Below are positions 48,770 through 59,100 of a stretch of 64,000 nt of DNA, piece by piece. Where the stretch lies: positions 124,001 through 188,000 of the forward strand of contig NZ_JOAK01000006.1 in assembly GCF_000720455.1 (NCBI RefSeq), in the 5' to 3' direction. Below the pieces are notes generated by a model. The model had not been told where the DNA came from. It was given only the letters and a program-made list of their open reading frames with translations, and did no database searches. Source of the DNA: Streptomyces virginiae. GTDB taxonomy: Bacteria; Actinomycetota; Actinomycetes; Streptomycetales; Streptomycetaceae. A program made the position numbers and the translations under genes. Positions within the stretch are counted from its first letter, which is position 1. Each line of letters starts with the position of its first letter.

Positions 48770-50630
48770 CCGTCCACGACGCGGCGACCAGGGAGCGTTC
48801 CGCCGCCGCCAGGTGGGTGGCCGCGGCCAGCCAGGCCCAGGCGTAACCGTCGGGCGAGGGGTCGGCGAGCCGGCCGAAGGCGTCGCGCGGGCGCCGGTCG
48901 GCCTCGGCCGCGAGGGCGGTGGCCAGGTCCGCCGCGGCGGTCAGTCCGGCCCGGCGCAGCGGACCGTAAGCGGCCTGCGCCGCCGTACCGCGGGCCGCCT
49001 CGGCGACCGCGCGGCGGCCGCCGGCGACACCCGTCTCGAGGAGGCGGCGCACCCGCCACAGTGGCGCGTCGGCCAGCGGGTCCGGGGCGTCGGCCGCCGG
49101 TACGGGGCCGGCCTCACCGGCTGCCTCCGTGGCGGCGGCCGGCGCCGGGAAGTGCTCGCCCTGGAGGCGGTCGTAGCCGAGATCGGCCCGGCCCAGCCAG
49201 TCCTCGGGCAGCCGCAGCGTGTACTGCGCGCCGGGCACCGGGCCGACGGCCACCGGGCGCAGGGTGGCGGCACGGTCGAGGTCGGGGCGGCCCAGGACGC
49301 GCAGCCGGAGTCCGGGGTACGAGGCGATGCGCCGCAGGTTCTCGGTGTGCGGCAGCTCCGGGTGCGGGTGCGCGGGCAGCAGCCTCAGCAGGGGTGCGTG
49401 CGGTACTGCCTCGCGGACCAGGAGGTGGTCGCCGGCCGCGCCGACGACCGTGACGTCGCAGCCGATCAGGGCGGTTTCCGTCTCGGCCGCCTCGGCCGGG
49501 GCCGCCAGCAGCTCGGCGACGGCCTCGGCCGCGGGGCGGGCGAACAGCGGGGCCGCGGGCCCGTCGGTCCACGCGGCGCCGGGCAGCGGGGTCGCCTTGA
49601 CCCCGCGTCCGGCGCCGAGCCGGCCCTCCGGGGAGACCGTCGCGCCGACGATGCGCAGGCCTCCCCGGGCCAGGCCGGCGTGGTCGAGGGTGGCGCCGCC
49701 GAGGGCGACGGAGGCCCGTCCGGCCCCGCGGGCGCGGGCCAGGCCTCCCGGGCGGACGTCCGAGATCGAGTAGCGGGAGCCGTCCGGGGCCAGCAGGTGG
49801 GTGACGACCCCGCCGTAGCCGGTGGCCGAGAGCACCGGTTCCCGGCACAGGCCCTGCACCCGCAGGCTGCCGCCCGGCGTGTAGGCGCGCCGGGAGGTAC
49901 CGGTCAGTGCCGGGCCGGCCGTGCCGGAGGCCAGCACCCCGGCGGTGTGCAGGAGTTCGCGGAAGGATCCGGTGAGGTCGCCCAGGCGGTGCGCGGTGCG
50001 GCGTTCCCGGGCCGCGCGCAGACCGCGTACGACCCGGAGGGCGGCCGCTTCCGCGCGGGGCAGGCCGGCGAGGCGGGCGGTGTGCGCGGCGCGCAGCAGC
50101 TCGGCCTGGACGACGGCTCCCCCGGCGGTCACGCCGGCCGCCAGGGCTTCGGCGGCGGCGTGCCAGAGCGCGGCGGCGGCGCCGAGCTGGGCCGCGGTGA
50201 GGGCCGGGACGGACTCGGCGGGCTCGTCTGATGCGCCTTCGGCTTCGGCTTCGGCTGATGCGGCTGCCGGTGCCCGCTCCGTCCCGTCGGCCGCGGACCC
50301 GGCCGACTCGGGCACCGGCTCCGGCTCCGGCGGCGCCGCGTCGGCGAGCGGGGCGGCGCCCAGGGCGGCGGCCCGGTGCAGGCACCGGGGCGCGAGCAGG
50401 CAGGTGCAGGTGGCCTGCCCGGCCTCGGTGACCGTCCCCGCCGGGCCGGGCCGCAGCGTGACGACGGCGTCCTCACCGAAACGGAAGGTGACGCTCCCGT
50501 CGGTCTCGCGGGTGGCGGCGTCCGCGCAGCCCGCGGTGGCGTCGTCCAGCTTCTTGCGCAGCCGTGCGGTGAGGCTTTCGACCGCTTCGGCGAGCACCTC
50601 GGGTGCGACGGGCGGCAGTTCGGTGCTCAA
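48735..50630 (-). CDS. SWIM zinc-finger protein of the MoxR-vWA system
   Basis: 631-aa protein with a SWIM zinc finger at C75-x-C77-x5-C83-x-H85 (CTCLLAPRCLH), preceded by a strand-rich segment (SVTFRFGEDAVVTLRPG) as usual. An acidic Glu/Ala/Ser linker follows to about residue 145, then a large helical and beta region without known motif. TTG 50630 is the start: GGAGAG is six bases upstream, and TTGA overlaps the stop of the DUF5682-vWA gene. It corresponds in position and domain to E. coli YehQ. SWIM domains bind DNA or protein. Last gene of the operon. Confidence 0.82.
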   Translation of the reverse strand: MSTELPPVAPEVLAEAVESLTARLRKKLDDATAGCADAATRETDGSVTFRFGEDAVVTLRPGPAGTVTEAGQATCTCLLAPRCLHRAAALGAAPLADAAPPEPEPVPESAGSAADGTERAPAAASAEAEAEGASDEPAESVPALTAAQLGAAAALWHAAAEALAAGVTAGGAVVQAELLRAAHTARLAGLPRAEAAALRVVRGLRAARERRTAHRLGDLTGSFRELLHTAGVLASGTAGPALTGTSRRAYTPGGSLRVQGLCREPVLSATGYGGVVTHLLAPDGSRYSISDVRPGGLARARGAGRASVALGGATLDHAGLARGGLRIVGATVSPEGRLGAGRGVKATPLPGAAWTDGPAAPLFARPAAEAVAELLAAPAEAAETETALIGCDVTVVGAAGDHLLVREAVPHAPLLRLLPAHPHPELPHTENLRRIASYPGLRLRVLGRPDLDRAATLRPVAVGPVPGAQYTLRLPEDWLGRADLGYDRLQGEHFPAPAAATEAAGEAGPVPAADAPDPLADAPLWRVRRLLETGVAGGRRAVAEAARGTAAQAAYGPLRRAGLTAAADLATALAAEADRRPRDAFGRLADPSPDGYAWAWLAAATHLAAAERSLVAASWTATPNGATPAAS

Positions 50631-53600
50631 CGGGACTCTCCACGGAGGCGGTCGCCCACCCAGCGGGCGAGGGCGAGAGGACTGAGGGCGGCCACGGGCA
50701 TGCCGGCCGCGACGAGTTGCCGCGCGACCGGGACCGAGTACCGGGGGTTGCCCGTGTCGTCCAGTGCGGCGCAGCCCATCAGGTGGGCGCCGGAGGCGGC
50801 CAGTGCGCGGACCTCCCCGAGCAGTCCGCCGATCGGGCCGCCCTCCTCGAAGTCGCTGACCACGACGACGAGGGTGCGGCTCGGGACGCTGATCAGGGAG
50901 CGGGCGTGGGCGAGGCCGGCCGCGATGTGCGTGCCGCCGCCGACGCGCACCTCCAGCAGCAGCGAGAGCGGGTCGTCGACCCGGTCGGTGAGGTCCACGA
51001 CCTGCGTGGAGAAGGCGAGGAAGTGGGTGGAGAGGGTGGGCACGCCGCCCAGTACGGCCGCGGTCAGGGCCGACCAGATGACGGAAGCCTCCATGGAGCC
51101 GGACACGTCGACGACGAGGACGAGCCGCCAGTCGGCCTCGCGGCTCGCCCGGGTGCTGAAGACGGGCCGCTCCGGTACGACGACCACCGTGCCGTCGGGC
51201 CGCCGGCGGGCGTGCGCGAGGTTGGCGCGCAGGGTGCGGGCCAGGTCGAGCGCGCCGCCCGGGCGGCGGGTGGGCCGGGGTGTGGTGAGGCCGGACAAGG
51301 ACGGGCGCAGCTTGGTGGCCAGCTCCTTGGACAGCTCGTCGACCAGTCGCTTCACCAGGGGTCGCAGCCGGGCGAGTTGGGCCTCCGGCAGTCCTCCGGC
51401 GAGGGACAGTACGGAGCTCAGCAGCTCCACGGAGGGCCGCACGGCCGCCGGGTCGAGCTGGGCGAGCACGTCGGTGCGGCCCGCTTCGGCGGCGCCGGCC
51501 AGCACCTCCTCCCGTACGTCGGAGCCGAACAGCGCTTCGAGTTCCTGCGACCATTCGCGGGCGGTGGGGAAGGATGCCTCCTGGCCTCCGCTGCGGCCCG
51601 GTCCCTGGCCGGTGCCGAGGTCACCGGCCCCTTCGCCGTGTCCGGAGCCGTACAGCTCGTCCAGTGCGTGGGCGTAGCGGCGGGCGCCGGCGGGGAGCCG
51701 GTCGCGTTCACGGCCGAGCAGCAGCCGCCAGCGGTCGGCGGGGGCCAGCCGGTGCTCCTCCGGCCGGGGCGTGGGGGCGGGCGGCGCGTCGGGGACGTCC
51801 GGGGCCGGGTCCCCTGCCGGGGCCGGGTCCTCGGCCCGTTCCTGCGGCCGGGGCAGCGGAAGGGCCTTGAGTGCGGCGAGACCGGCGGCGTCGGCGGCGG
51901 CCCAGAGGGCGAGCAGGGTGGGCGGGGCGTCGAGCGCGAGGTCGATGCGGTCACCGAGGCGTTCGGTGACGGTGTCCAGGAGCCGGTCGCGGGCGGCCGG
52001 CGCGAGGGCGTCGAAGCCGCCGCGCAGGGCGGGGAGGCGGTCGAGGAAGTCCTGGTCGGCGAGGTGGTCGACGCGGTCGAGGAGCGGGGTGAGGGCGGCC
52101 GGGGAGGACTGCAGCAACGGGCCGGCGGCGGTGAGGAGTCCGGCGAGCCGGCGGGTCAGGGCGCGCCGGCTGTCGGGGGTGCCGGCGCTGTCGATCCAGC
52201 CGGCTGCGCGGTCGCCGAGCGCGTCGGCCGGGTCGAGGTCGAGGAGGACCCGTACGGCCAGGGCCGCGCCCTGCATCAGGGGGGACGCGGAGGCCGCGAG
52301 GACGGCGAGCGCGTCGTCCGTGCGCAGGCCCAGGTGGTGGGCGGCGGCCCGGTCGGCGAGGGCCACGAGGGCGGCGGCGTCGGCCGGGTCTTCGCTGCCG
52401 GCGAGGCCGGGCAGGGAGCGTACGGCGGCTTCGAGGAGGTCGTCGGTGAGCGCGGCGCAAGCGGCGCGGGACGCGGCGGAGGTGCCGGGGAGGTGGCCGC
52501 GGTGCAGTGCCTCCAGGAGGTCGAGGGCGTCGAGGAGTTCGGGCAGGGTCGCCGTCCGCGGCAGGGCGGTGGCCGCCTCGTGGAGGCGTACGTCGACCAG
52601 TTCGGGCAGGTCGCACCGTGCGGCGGCGGCCAGCCCGGCGAGGATCTGGGCCGGGGTCGGGCCGCCGTCGGCGGCGGCGCGGCGGGCGGTTTCGCCGAGC
52701 GTGCCGGCGGCCGCCTGGGCGGCGGTGACGCCGCGCACGCCGGTGAGGTCGAGCCGGGCCGGGACGGAAGGCGTCCAGGACAGCCGCCACTTGGTGCCGA
52801 GGGCGGTGCCGTCGCCGGTGGCGGCGACGGTGAGGGGCTCACCGTAGGAGGCGCCGCAGACGAGGAGGCGCTGCAGGAGGACCTCGCGGCGGCCGTCGAG
52901 GGCGGAGCGGAGCGGGTCGAGGCGGACCTCGCGGGGTGCGGGGTCCTCGGGGCACGGCAGGCGCAGCTCGGCGAGTTCGGCCTCGACGGAGGGGCCGAGG
53001 CCGGAGCGGGGGGCGTGCGGGGTGGTCCGCCCCCGGGCGGTGCCGACGAGCACCGCTTCGAGGGCGTGGGCCAGCGCCCGCCCCCGGCCGAGGGGTTCAC
53101 CCTGGCCGAGGACGGTGGCGACGGCCTCCAGGAGCTCGCCGCGGCCGGGCGCGGGCAGCCCGCGCAGGACGGCGAGGTCGCAGGCCAGCCGCAGCGTCTC
53201 GGCGGCTTCGCCGGTGCCGGCGGTGTGTCCGGCCCGGCGCAGCTCCCGGCAGATCCCGGTGACGGCGACGGACGCGGCCTCCCGGACCCGCTCGGGGTCA
53301 CCGCCGGCCTCCAGGACGGCCTGCTGCCAGAGCGGGTCGCGGATGCCGGCGGGGTACCCGGAGCGGGAGTCGAGCAGGTCGAAGGAGTACGGCACGAAGG
53401 AGGTGACGGCGGTGTCCCCGCCTGCGCCGCTCCCCCGCCCGGAGGCCTTGCCGGCCGGGCCGCGGCCGGGTGCGGGGCGCTCGCCCGTCGCGGGGGTCAC
53501 GCCGGGCGCGACGCCGCCGGAGGCGCCTTCGGACCCGGCGCCCGCTTCAGCGCCGGAACCCGCACCGGCGCTGCCGTTCGGCGCGGCCCCCGGGCCGTAC

Positions 53601-54865
53601 GTGCCATCGGTACCGGTCGCGGAAGCTGCTTCCGCTCCCGCGGAGGAACCCGTGGCCGCGGAAGGCTCATGGAGCGCGTCGGGCCCGGTGCCGCAGGCGC
53701 CGTCCGGCGCGGGCCCGGGGGTGCCTTCCGGTGCGGTCGCGGAGTCCGCTTGCGGCGCACGCCCGTTGGGTGCGTCCGTCCCCGCGACGGCCGCGCCGCT
53801 CGCCTCGGGGGCGAGGAGGGCCGGGGCGTGGAAAGAGCCGATGACGGCGGCCACTCGGTGGCCGTCGGCGGCGGCGCCCGCGATCACGGCGCGCATGTGT
53901 GCCTCGCGGGCGAGGTCCCGGTCCGGCACGGGGCCGTCCGTGCGCAGCGCCCAGCCGACGCCGAGCGCGGCCCGGCGCACGGCCTCCGGGGAGCAGCCCG
54001 GTGCGAGGACCTCGACGGCGCGGTCCCACATGTCGTCGCCGTCACGGCCGGTGCCGGCGGCGGTGAGGGCGTCGGCGAAACCGCCCGCGCGCCGCGGGCC
54101 GCCGGCCGCTTCCGGGGCGGTGTCCGTCAGGGTGGTCGTGCCCGTGGCCCGCAGCGAAACCGTGCGGGAGGCCGTGCTCGACGCGGCGTCCGCGCCCCCG
54201 CAGGGCGCCCCGGCCGCTCCCGTCGCGGGCACCGGGCCCGCGGCGGTCTGTCGCACGTCGGCGGTGTCCCGCGTCGAGGCGCTGCCGGCACCCGGGTCCG
54301 TACCCGTGTGAGCAGCCCCGGCCGTACCGACGCCGCTCACCGGGGCCCGGTCGGCGGCGTCCGGCAGACCGGCCGTGTCCCGAGCCGGGAGGTTTGCGGC
54401 ACCCGAACCCGTGCCTGAGTCGGAGTTCGGCGTGGTGTCCACGGCCCGCGGCGGGGCGGCGGGGCCGTCCGTGGGTGGGGACGGGTGCGGGACGGCCCGG
54501 TGGGGGGTCCAGCCGGGATCGGACAGGGGGAGGTCGCAGCACAGGACGGCCGCGCCCGATCGGCGGGCCCAGCGGATGGCCGCCAGCTCGGGGGAGAAGT
54601 CCGCGAACGGGTAGAACGCCAGGCGGCCGTCCTCGCCGGTGCCCGCCAGGGCGACGGGGGCGACGGTCTCCGGGTCGGCCAGGTGCTCCAGCCACGGCTG
54701 GAAGTCCGCCGGGAGCTCGACGCAGACGACGTCCGCGCCGGAGGCGTCCAGCAGGTCCGGCACCACCACGGCCAGAGCCGGGCTGTGGTGCCGTACCCCG
54801 ATCAGGTAGGGCTCGCGGGCCGCGGCGAGCGCGTCGACGGCGGCCCGCGGGTCGGTGTGCGTCAA
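50627..54865 (-). CDS. DUF5682-vWA fusion protein
   Basis: 1412-aa protein. The N-terminal DUF5682 part shows PYLIGVRHHSPALAVVV and VVCVELPADF (residues 19-55), with two low-complexity Gly/Ala/Thr insertions (about 128-262 and 355-487), then helical repeats. The C-terminal 370 residues are a vWA protein of the YehP type: LVVDVSGSMEASV (MIDAS, about 1253), FLAFSTQVVDLTD, GGGTHIAAGL, VVSDFEEGGP. Elsewhere these are usually two genes; here no stop, ATG, GTG or TTG separates them, but an SD-preceded CTG exists at 51748. TTG 54865 has GGGAG six bases upstream and overlaps the MoxR stop (TTGA). Confidence 0.8.
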   Translation of the reverse strand: MTHTDPRAAVDALAAAREPYLIGVRHHSPALAVVVPDLLDASGADVVCVELPADFQPWLEHLADPETVAPVALAGTGEDGRLAFYPFADFSPELAAIRWARRSGAAVLCCDLPLSDPGWTPHRAVPHPSPPTDGPAAPPRAVDTTPNSDSGTGSGAANLPARDTAGLPDAADRAPVSGVGTAGAAHTGTDPGAGSASTRDTADVRQTAAGPVPATGAAGAPCGGADAASSTASRTVSLRATGTTTLTDTAPEAAGGPRRAGGFADALTAAGTGRDGDDMWDRAVEVLAPGCSPEAVRRAALGVGWALRTDGPVPDRDLAREAHMRAVIAGAAADGHRVAAVIGSFHAPALLAPEASGAAVAGTDAPNGRAPQADSATAPEGTPGPAPDGACGTGPDALHEPSAATGSSAGAEAASATGTDGTYGPGAAPNGSAGAGSGAEAGAGSEGASGGVAPGVTPATGERPAPGRGPAGKASGRGSGAGGDTAVTSFVPYSFDLLDSRSGYPAGIRDPLWQQAVLEAGGDPERVREAASVAVTGICRELRRAGHTAGTGEAAETLRLACDLAVLRGLPAPGRGELLEAVATVLGQGEPLGRGRALAHALEAVLVGTARGRTTPHAPRSGLGPSVEAELAELRLPCPEDPAPREVRLDPLRSALDGRREVLLQRLLVCGASYGEPLTVAATGDGTALGTKWRLSWTPSVPARLDLTGVRGVTAAQAAAGTLGETARRAAADGGPTPAQILAGLAAAARCDLPELVDVRLHEAATALPRTATLPELLDALDLLEALHRGHLPGTSAASRAACAALTDDLLEAAVRSLPGLAGSEDPADAAALVALADRAAAHHLGLRTDDALAVLAASASPLMQGAALAVRVLLDLDPADALGDRAAGWIDSAGTPDSRRALTRRLAGLLTAAGPLLQSSPAALTPLLDRVDHLADQDFLDRLPALRGGFDALAPAARDRLLDTVTERLGDRIDLALDAPPTLLALWAAADAAGLAALKALPLPRPQERAEDPAPAGDPAPDVPDAPPAPTPRPEEHRLAPADRWRLLLGRERDRLPAGARRYAHALDELYGSGHGEGAGDLGTGQGPGRSGGQEASFPTAREWSQELEALFGSDVREEVLAGAAEAGRTDVLAQLDPAAVRPSVELLSSVLSLAGGLPEAQLARLRPLVKRLVDELSKELATKLRPSLSGLTTPRPTRRPGGALDLARTLRANLAHARRRPDGTVVVVPERPVFSTRASREADWRLVLVVDVSGSMEASVIWSALTAAVLGGVPTLSTHFLAFSTQVVDLTDRVDDPLSLLLEVRVGGGTHIAAGLAHARSLISVPSRTLVVVVSDFEEGGPIGGLLGEVRALAASGAHLMGCAALDDTGNPRYSVPVARQLVAAGMPVAALSPLALARWVGDRLRGESR
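51748..51761 (-). promoter_or_regulatory. Possible internal ribosome site and CTG start for the vWA module
   Basis: On the minus strand GGAGGAG (51761-51755) is followed after six bases by in-frame CTG (51748-51746), immediately before APADRWRLLLG, where stand-alone vWA homologues begin. Initiation here would give a 373-aa vWA protein. Since GGAGGAG also encodes Glu-Glu, the match may be fortuitous. Confidence 0.4.
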
Positions 54866-56019
54866 CGCAGGCTCCCGCGCAGGTCCCAGAGGCGGCGCCA
54901 CATCGCCGAGCCGTCCTCGGCGCGGCGCCGGACGGGGCCGTCCCAGTACCCCAGCAGCCTTGCGTGGTCGGCGGGGTCGTCCTTGCGCACGACGCCCAGC
55001 AGGTGCCCCGGCAGCAGGTCCAGCACGTCCCCGTCCGGCAGGTACGCGGCGGCGACTCCCAGCGAGGCCGCCACCTGTACCGCCTCGGCGGTGGACATGA
55101 CCGTACCCGGGCGTTCCACGTCCCAGCCCTCGGCGGAACGCCCCGAGCGCAGGTCGCGGAAGACGGTGACGAGCGCGTCGAGCACGGCGTCGTCCACGCC
55201 GAAGGCGGCGCCGGCCCGCTGGACGGCGGCGACGGCCTGGCGGCGGATCAGCGTGGCCTCCGCGTCCGCGTCGGCGATCGGGGCGACGGTCTCGAAGTTG
55301 AAGCGCCGCTTGAGGGCGGCGGACATCTCCGAGACGCCGCGGTCGCGCAGGTTGGCGGTGGCGATGACGGTGAAGCCGGGGGCCGCGGAGACCACCGCGT
55401 CCTCGGTGGCGGTCAGTTCGGGCACGCTGACCCGGCGGTCCGAGAGGATCGAGACGAGCGCGTCCTGCACCTCGGGCAGGCAGCGGGTGATCTCCTCCAC
55501 GCGGACGACCCGCCCGGTGCGCATGGCCGACAGCACCGGGGAGTCGACCAGAGCCTGCGGGGTGGGGCCTTGCGCGAGCAGCAGGGCGTAGTTCCAGCCG
55601 TAGCGGAAGGCGTCCTCGGTGGTGCCCGCGGTGCCCTGGACGGTGAGGGCGCTCGTACCGCAGACGGCGGCGGCCAGCAGTTCGGACAGCATCGACTTGG
55701 CGGTTCCGGGCTCGCCGGTGAGGAGCAGTCCGCGTTCTCCCGCGAGGGTGACGACGCACCGCTCCACCAGGGCGCGTTCGCCGACGAACTTGGGGGCGAT
55801 GGCCAGCTTGGCCGGGAGGCCGGCGCGGCGCTTGGGCAGGGCCAGTTCGGTGCCGTCGCTGCCGCAGACGAAGGTGACGACGGCGCGCGGGGTCAGCGCC
55901 CAGCCGGGCGGCCGGGGGCCGGTGTCGTGGGCGGCGAGGAAGGCCAGCTCGGCGGCGTGCCGCTCCTCGGCGGGCAGCACCTGCCGGTCGGCGGGGGCGG
56001 ATGGTGCGGTGACGGTCAT
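54862..56019 (-). CDS. MoxR/YehL-type AAA+ ATPase
   Basis: 385-aa AAA+ ATPase. Walker A is GEPGTAKS (about residue 102), Walker B is VVRVEEITR (Glu in place of the usual Asp-Glu), sensor 1 is VIATANLRDRG, and an Arg-rich segment SAALKRRFNFE serves as arginine finger. A C-terminal helical lid ends the protein. MoxR ATPases work as chaperones together with vWA proteins, here the adjoining gene. GAGGA lies five bases before ATG 56019; the stop overlaps the next gene's TTG by 4 nt. A strong hairpin lies upstream, so this gene may begin its own transcription unit. Confidence 0.92.
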   Translation of the reverse strand: MTVTAPSAPADRQVLPAEERHAAELAFLAAHDTGPRPPGWALTPRAVVTFVCGSDGTELALPKRRAGLPAKLAIAPKFVGERALVERCVVTLAGERGLLLTGEPGTAKSMLSELLAAAVCGTSALTVQGTAGTTEDAFRYGWNYALLLAQGPTPQALVDSPVLSAMRTGRVVRVEEITRCLPEVQDALVSILSDRRVSVPELTATEDAVVSAAPGFTVIATANLRDRGVSEMSAALKRRFNFETVAPIADADAEATLIRRQAVAAVQRAGAAFGVDDAVLDALVTVFRDLRSGRSAEGWDVERPGTVMSTAEAVQVAASLGVAAAYLPDGDVLDLLPGHLLGVVRKDDPADHARLLGYWDGPVRRRAEDGSAMWRRLWDLRGSLR

Positions 56020-56100
56020 CGTGTTCCTCTGCGGGTGTGCGCGGTGTACGGGGGGCGCGAGGGGTGCGCGGTGTGCGAAGTGGTGGCCGGGGGCGCGGGG

Positions 56101-56134
56101 CGGTGCGGCCCACCGTGGCAGGTGGGCCGCACCG
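56101..56134. terminator. Hairpin splitting the MoxR-vWA block
   Basis: CGGTGCGGCCCACC and GGTGGGCCGCACCG form a perfect 14-bp stem with a GTGGCA loop. It lies 25 bases after the stop of the 1638-residue protein and 80 bases before the MoxR start on the minus strand. It could terminate or attenuate transcription between the two halves. Confidence 0.65.
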
Positions 56135-56159
56135 GCTCCGCGTCGGGGTGGCGGCCGGC

Positions 56160-59100
56160 TCAGCGGCGGCGGGCGCGGGTGCGCTTCACCTTGAGTTCCT
56201 GGAAGCGCGGGACGTCGCCCTCCCGGATCCGCTGCCAGGCGCGGCGGTAGAGCTCCGCGGCCGGTTCGGCCGGTGCCAGGACGCCCAGCAGCGGCCGGGC
56301 GCCGGTGGTGAGGCCGTACATCGGCAGCTTCCACTGCTCCACCGGCAGCGCCGGGGAGGCCATGTCGGCCCACGCGCCGGGCAGGAACAGCGAGCGTCCG
56401 GCCCGGCTGCGGTCGGCCGACACCACCAGGTCGGTGGCGGCCAGTTCGGCGCGGGCGGCCTTGAGCCGGGCCGGCTTCCAGCCCGTCCACCGGGCGGTGT
56501 TGCGGTCGGTGGGGTCGGGCATGGCGAGCAGTGCCAGGTACAGGGCGGCCGCGTCGGCGCCCAGCCCGTACTCGGCGGCGACCTCCTGCACCAGCTCGGG
56601 TACCGATCGGCTCGGGTCCTGCGGCCACCACGTGCCGTCCGCGCCGACCGTGCCGGCCGCGGGTGCGCCCGGGTCGGCGAGCAGTGCGGCGAAACGCGGG
56701 TCGTGGGCGGTCCGCAGGGCCCTCTCGGTCGCCAGGGGCTGCTGGTCGTCGCCGCGCAGCGCCGGCAGGTAGGGGTCGGAGCCGGTGGAGTCCAGCAGGG
56801 CCGGGCGCACCGCGGGCTTGGGCTGGTTGTCGTGGGTGGCCATGACGACGGCGCCGTAGCGCTCGTAGCCCTCGCCGGTCTCGGTCGGTGTGCCGGCGAC
56901 CTTCCGGAAGTCCGGGAGGCTGGTGTAGTGGGCGAGCTCCAGGAGCAGTTCGGGCCCGGCGAGGCGCTGCCGTACGGCGGTCAGTGCGGGCGGGAGGGCC
57001 GCTCGTACGGGGTCGCCGGCCGGCAGCCGGTGGGCCAGCCATGCGCTCATGGCGAGGGTCGAGTTCAGGACCTGTGCGTTGAAGGCGTCGGGGGTGGCCA
57101 CGGCGGGTTCCACGTGGTCGCCCTTGACGGTCCACGGAACGTCGACGGAGAGTTCGCGCGAGGCGGCCGGGTCGAGCAGTGCGGCCAGTACGCGGTGGGC
57201 TGCCCATCCGCCGCGGACGGCGCGCGCGGCCTCCGTGGCCAGCCAGTCGGGTACGGGGGTACGGCGGCCCACGCGCCGGTTCCACAGCTCGGCGGCGGCC
57301 GCCACGTCGGGGCCTTCGTTCCACAGGCGTACCGGATCGGCGGGCAGCAGGGCCGCGACCAGGGCGCGCCGGAGTTCCGCGCCGAGGCCCTTGAGCTCGT
57401 CACGGGCGTAGGCGGCGTCGGTGGCCTTGACGCCGAGGGCGGTGCGCACCTCCGCGGGCAGGAAGTTGCGGTCGTAGCTGTCGAGGTGCGGGAGTCCGGC
57501 GATCACCAGGCGGGCGAGGGTGCCGGACACCCCGGTGAGCCGGGAGAACTCCTCCGCGGCCTCCGGGCGGAAGGGCAGCGGGCCGTGCTCGGCGGCGGCG
57601 CCGAGGAAGGCGGTCAGCCAGCCGGGTTCCCGCTCGGGGTCGCCGATGGGTGTCGCGTGGCGCACGGTGTAGGGGCCGGGGACGGTGAAGCGGCCGGTGG
57701 GGTCGTGGAGGAGGGCGCCGAACTCGTGGCCGTCGGGCACGGAGTCGCCGTGCTCGGTCATGGCGAGGACGGCTCCGCCGCCCAGCGGGAGCAGGCTGCG
57801 GTGGTAGACGTTGCGGTCGCGGCCGTCGGGGCCGGTCAGGTGGGAGTGGCCGAGGTGGACCCGGACCTGGCGCCAGCTGCCGGCCGAGCCCTGCGCCGAG
57901 GCCATGCCGAGGGTGTCCACCTCGCCGAGCACGGTGAGGAGGGCCGCCCGCTGTTCGTCGGTGGTCGTGGCGGCGACGGCCCGGTAGGCGGCGGCCGCGG
58001 GCTGCTCCAGCAGCGGCGTCCAGGTGAAGGTGAAGTACGGCAGGGCGGGGGTGTCGAAGTGGAGCAGCCCGGGCACCCCGGCGGTGTCGGTCTCGGCGCG
58101 GGCGGCGCCGAGGAGGGTCAGGGTGCGGTGCGCCCCGTCGCTGTCGTCGTTGTAGCGGTAGTGGCCGTAGTCGAGGAGGCCGTTCAGGGCCGCGCCGAGG
58201 AGCTGGTCGGCGGGTCCGAGCTCGCGCTCCTCCTCGGGGGCGGTGTCCGCGTCGAGGCGGGCCGAGATCCCGTCCAGGGCCTTCTGCTGGGTGAGGGCGA
58301 ACCGCAGGACCTCGACGACGCCGCCGATCAGCTTCGGGTCGGTGACGTGCGGCAGGGCCGCGCTCACCACGTCCGGCAGGTCGGTGACCTTCGGTGCGGC
58401 GGCCGCCGCCTTGAGGAGGGCCCCGACGGTCTCGCGGTCGGCCGTGCGCAGCGCCACCGAGCCCTGCGGGTCGCGCGGGCGCAGCGCGTACCAGTGGGAG
58501 AGCGGCGGGAGGTCGACGCTGCCGGTGCTGAAGGGGGTGTCGTGGCGGTCGTTGCGGGTCTGGGCGGTGACGACGCCCTCGGGATCGGTGAGGGACAGTT
58601 CGCGCCAGCTGTGCGAGAGCGCGCGCGGGCGGTCGTCGCCGGGGAAGGTGAGGGCCGCGACCGGCTTGTCCCCGCCTTCGGGGACGGTGACGGTGCGTCC
58701 GCCGGTGTCGGTGCCGGCCCAGCCGTTTTCGGGGAGGCGTACGGCGTGCCAGCCGAGGAGGCCGTCGACGGGTGCGCCGAGCACCGAGCCTTCCACGGTG
58801 GGCGTGGGCAGCAGCCGGCTGGAGTACCCGGAGGAGGCCTTGCCGTTGTACGCCCTCATGGTGTCGGCGAAGAACGCGGGCATGGAGGAGCGTCCGTGGG
58901 CGCCGCTCGCCGGGTCGTATTCGAGCCAGCCGCTGTCGTTGTCCTGGTCGCGCTGGCGCCACACCCAGTACGAGGTGCCGTCGGACAGGACCGGCCGCTC
59001 GTCGGGCAGCCGGGTGTCGCCGCGGTGCAGGACGCCGCCGCCGGTGGTGCGCCCGCCGCCGGGCAGCTGCAGGGAGAGGTGGTCGCTGCGCAGGGACCAG

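Noticed and set aside
50603..54418. 1271-codon plus-strand open frame
   Set aside because: Antisense shadow of the DUF5682-vWA gene, with the same low-complexity character.
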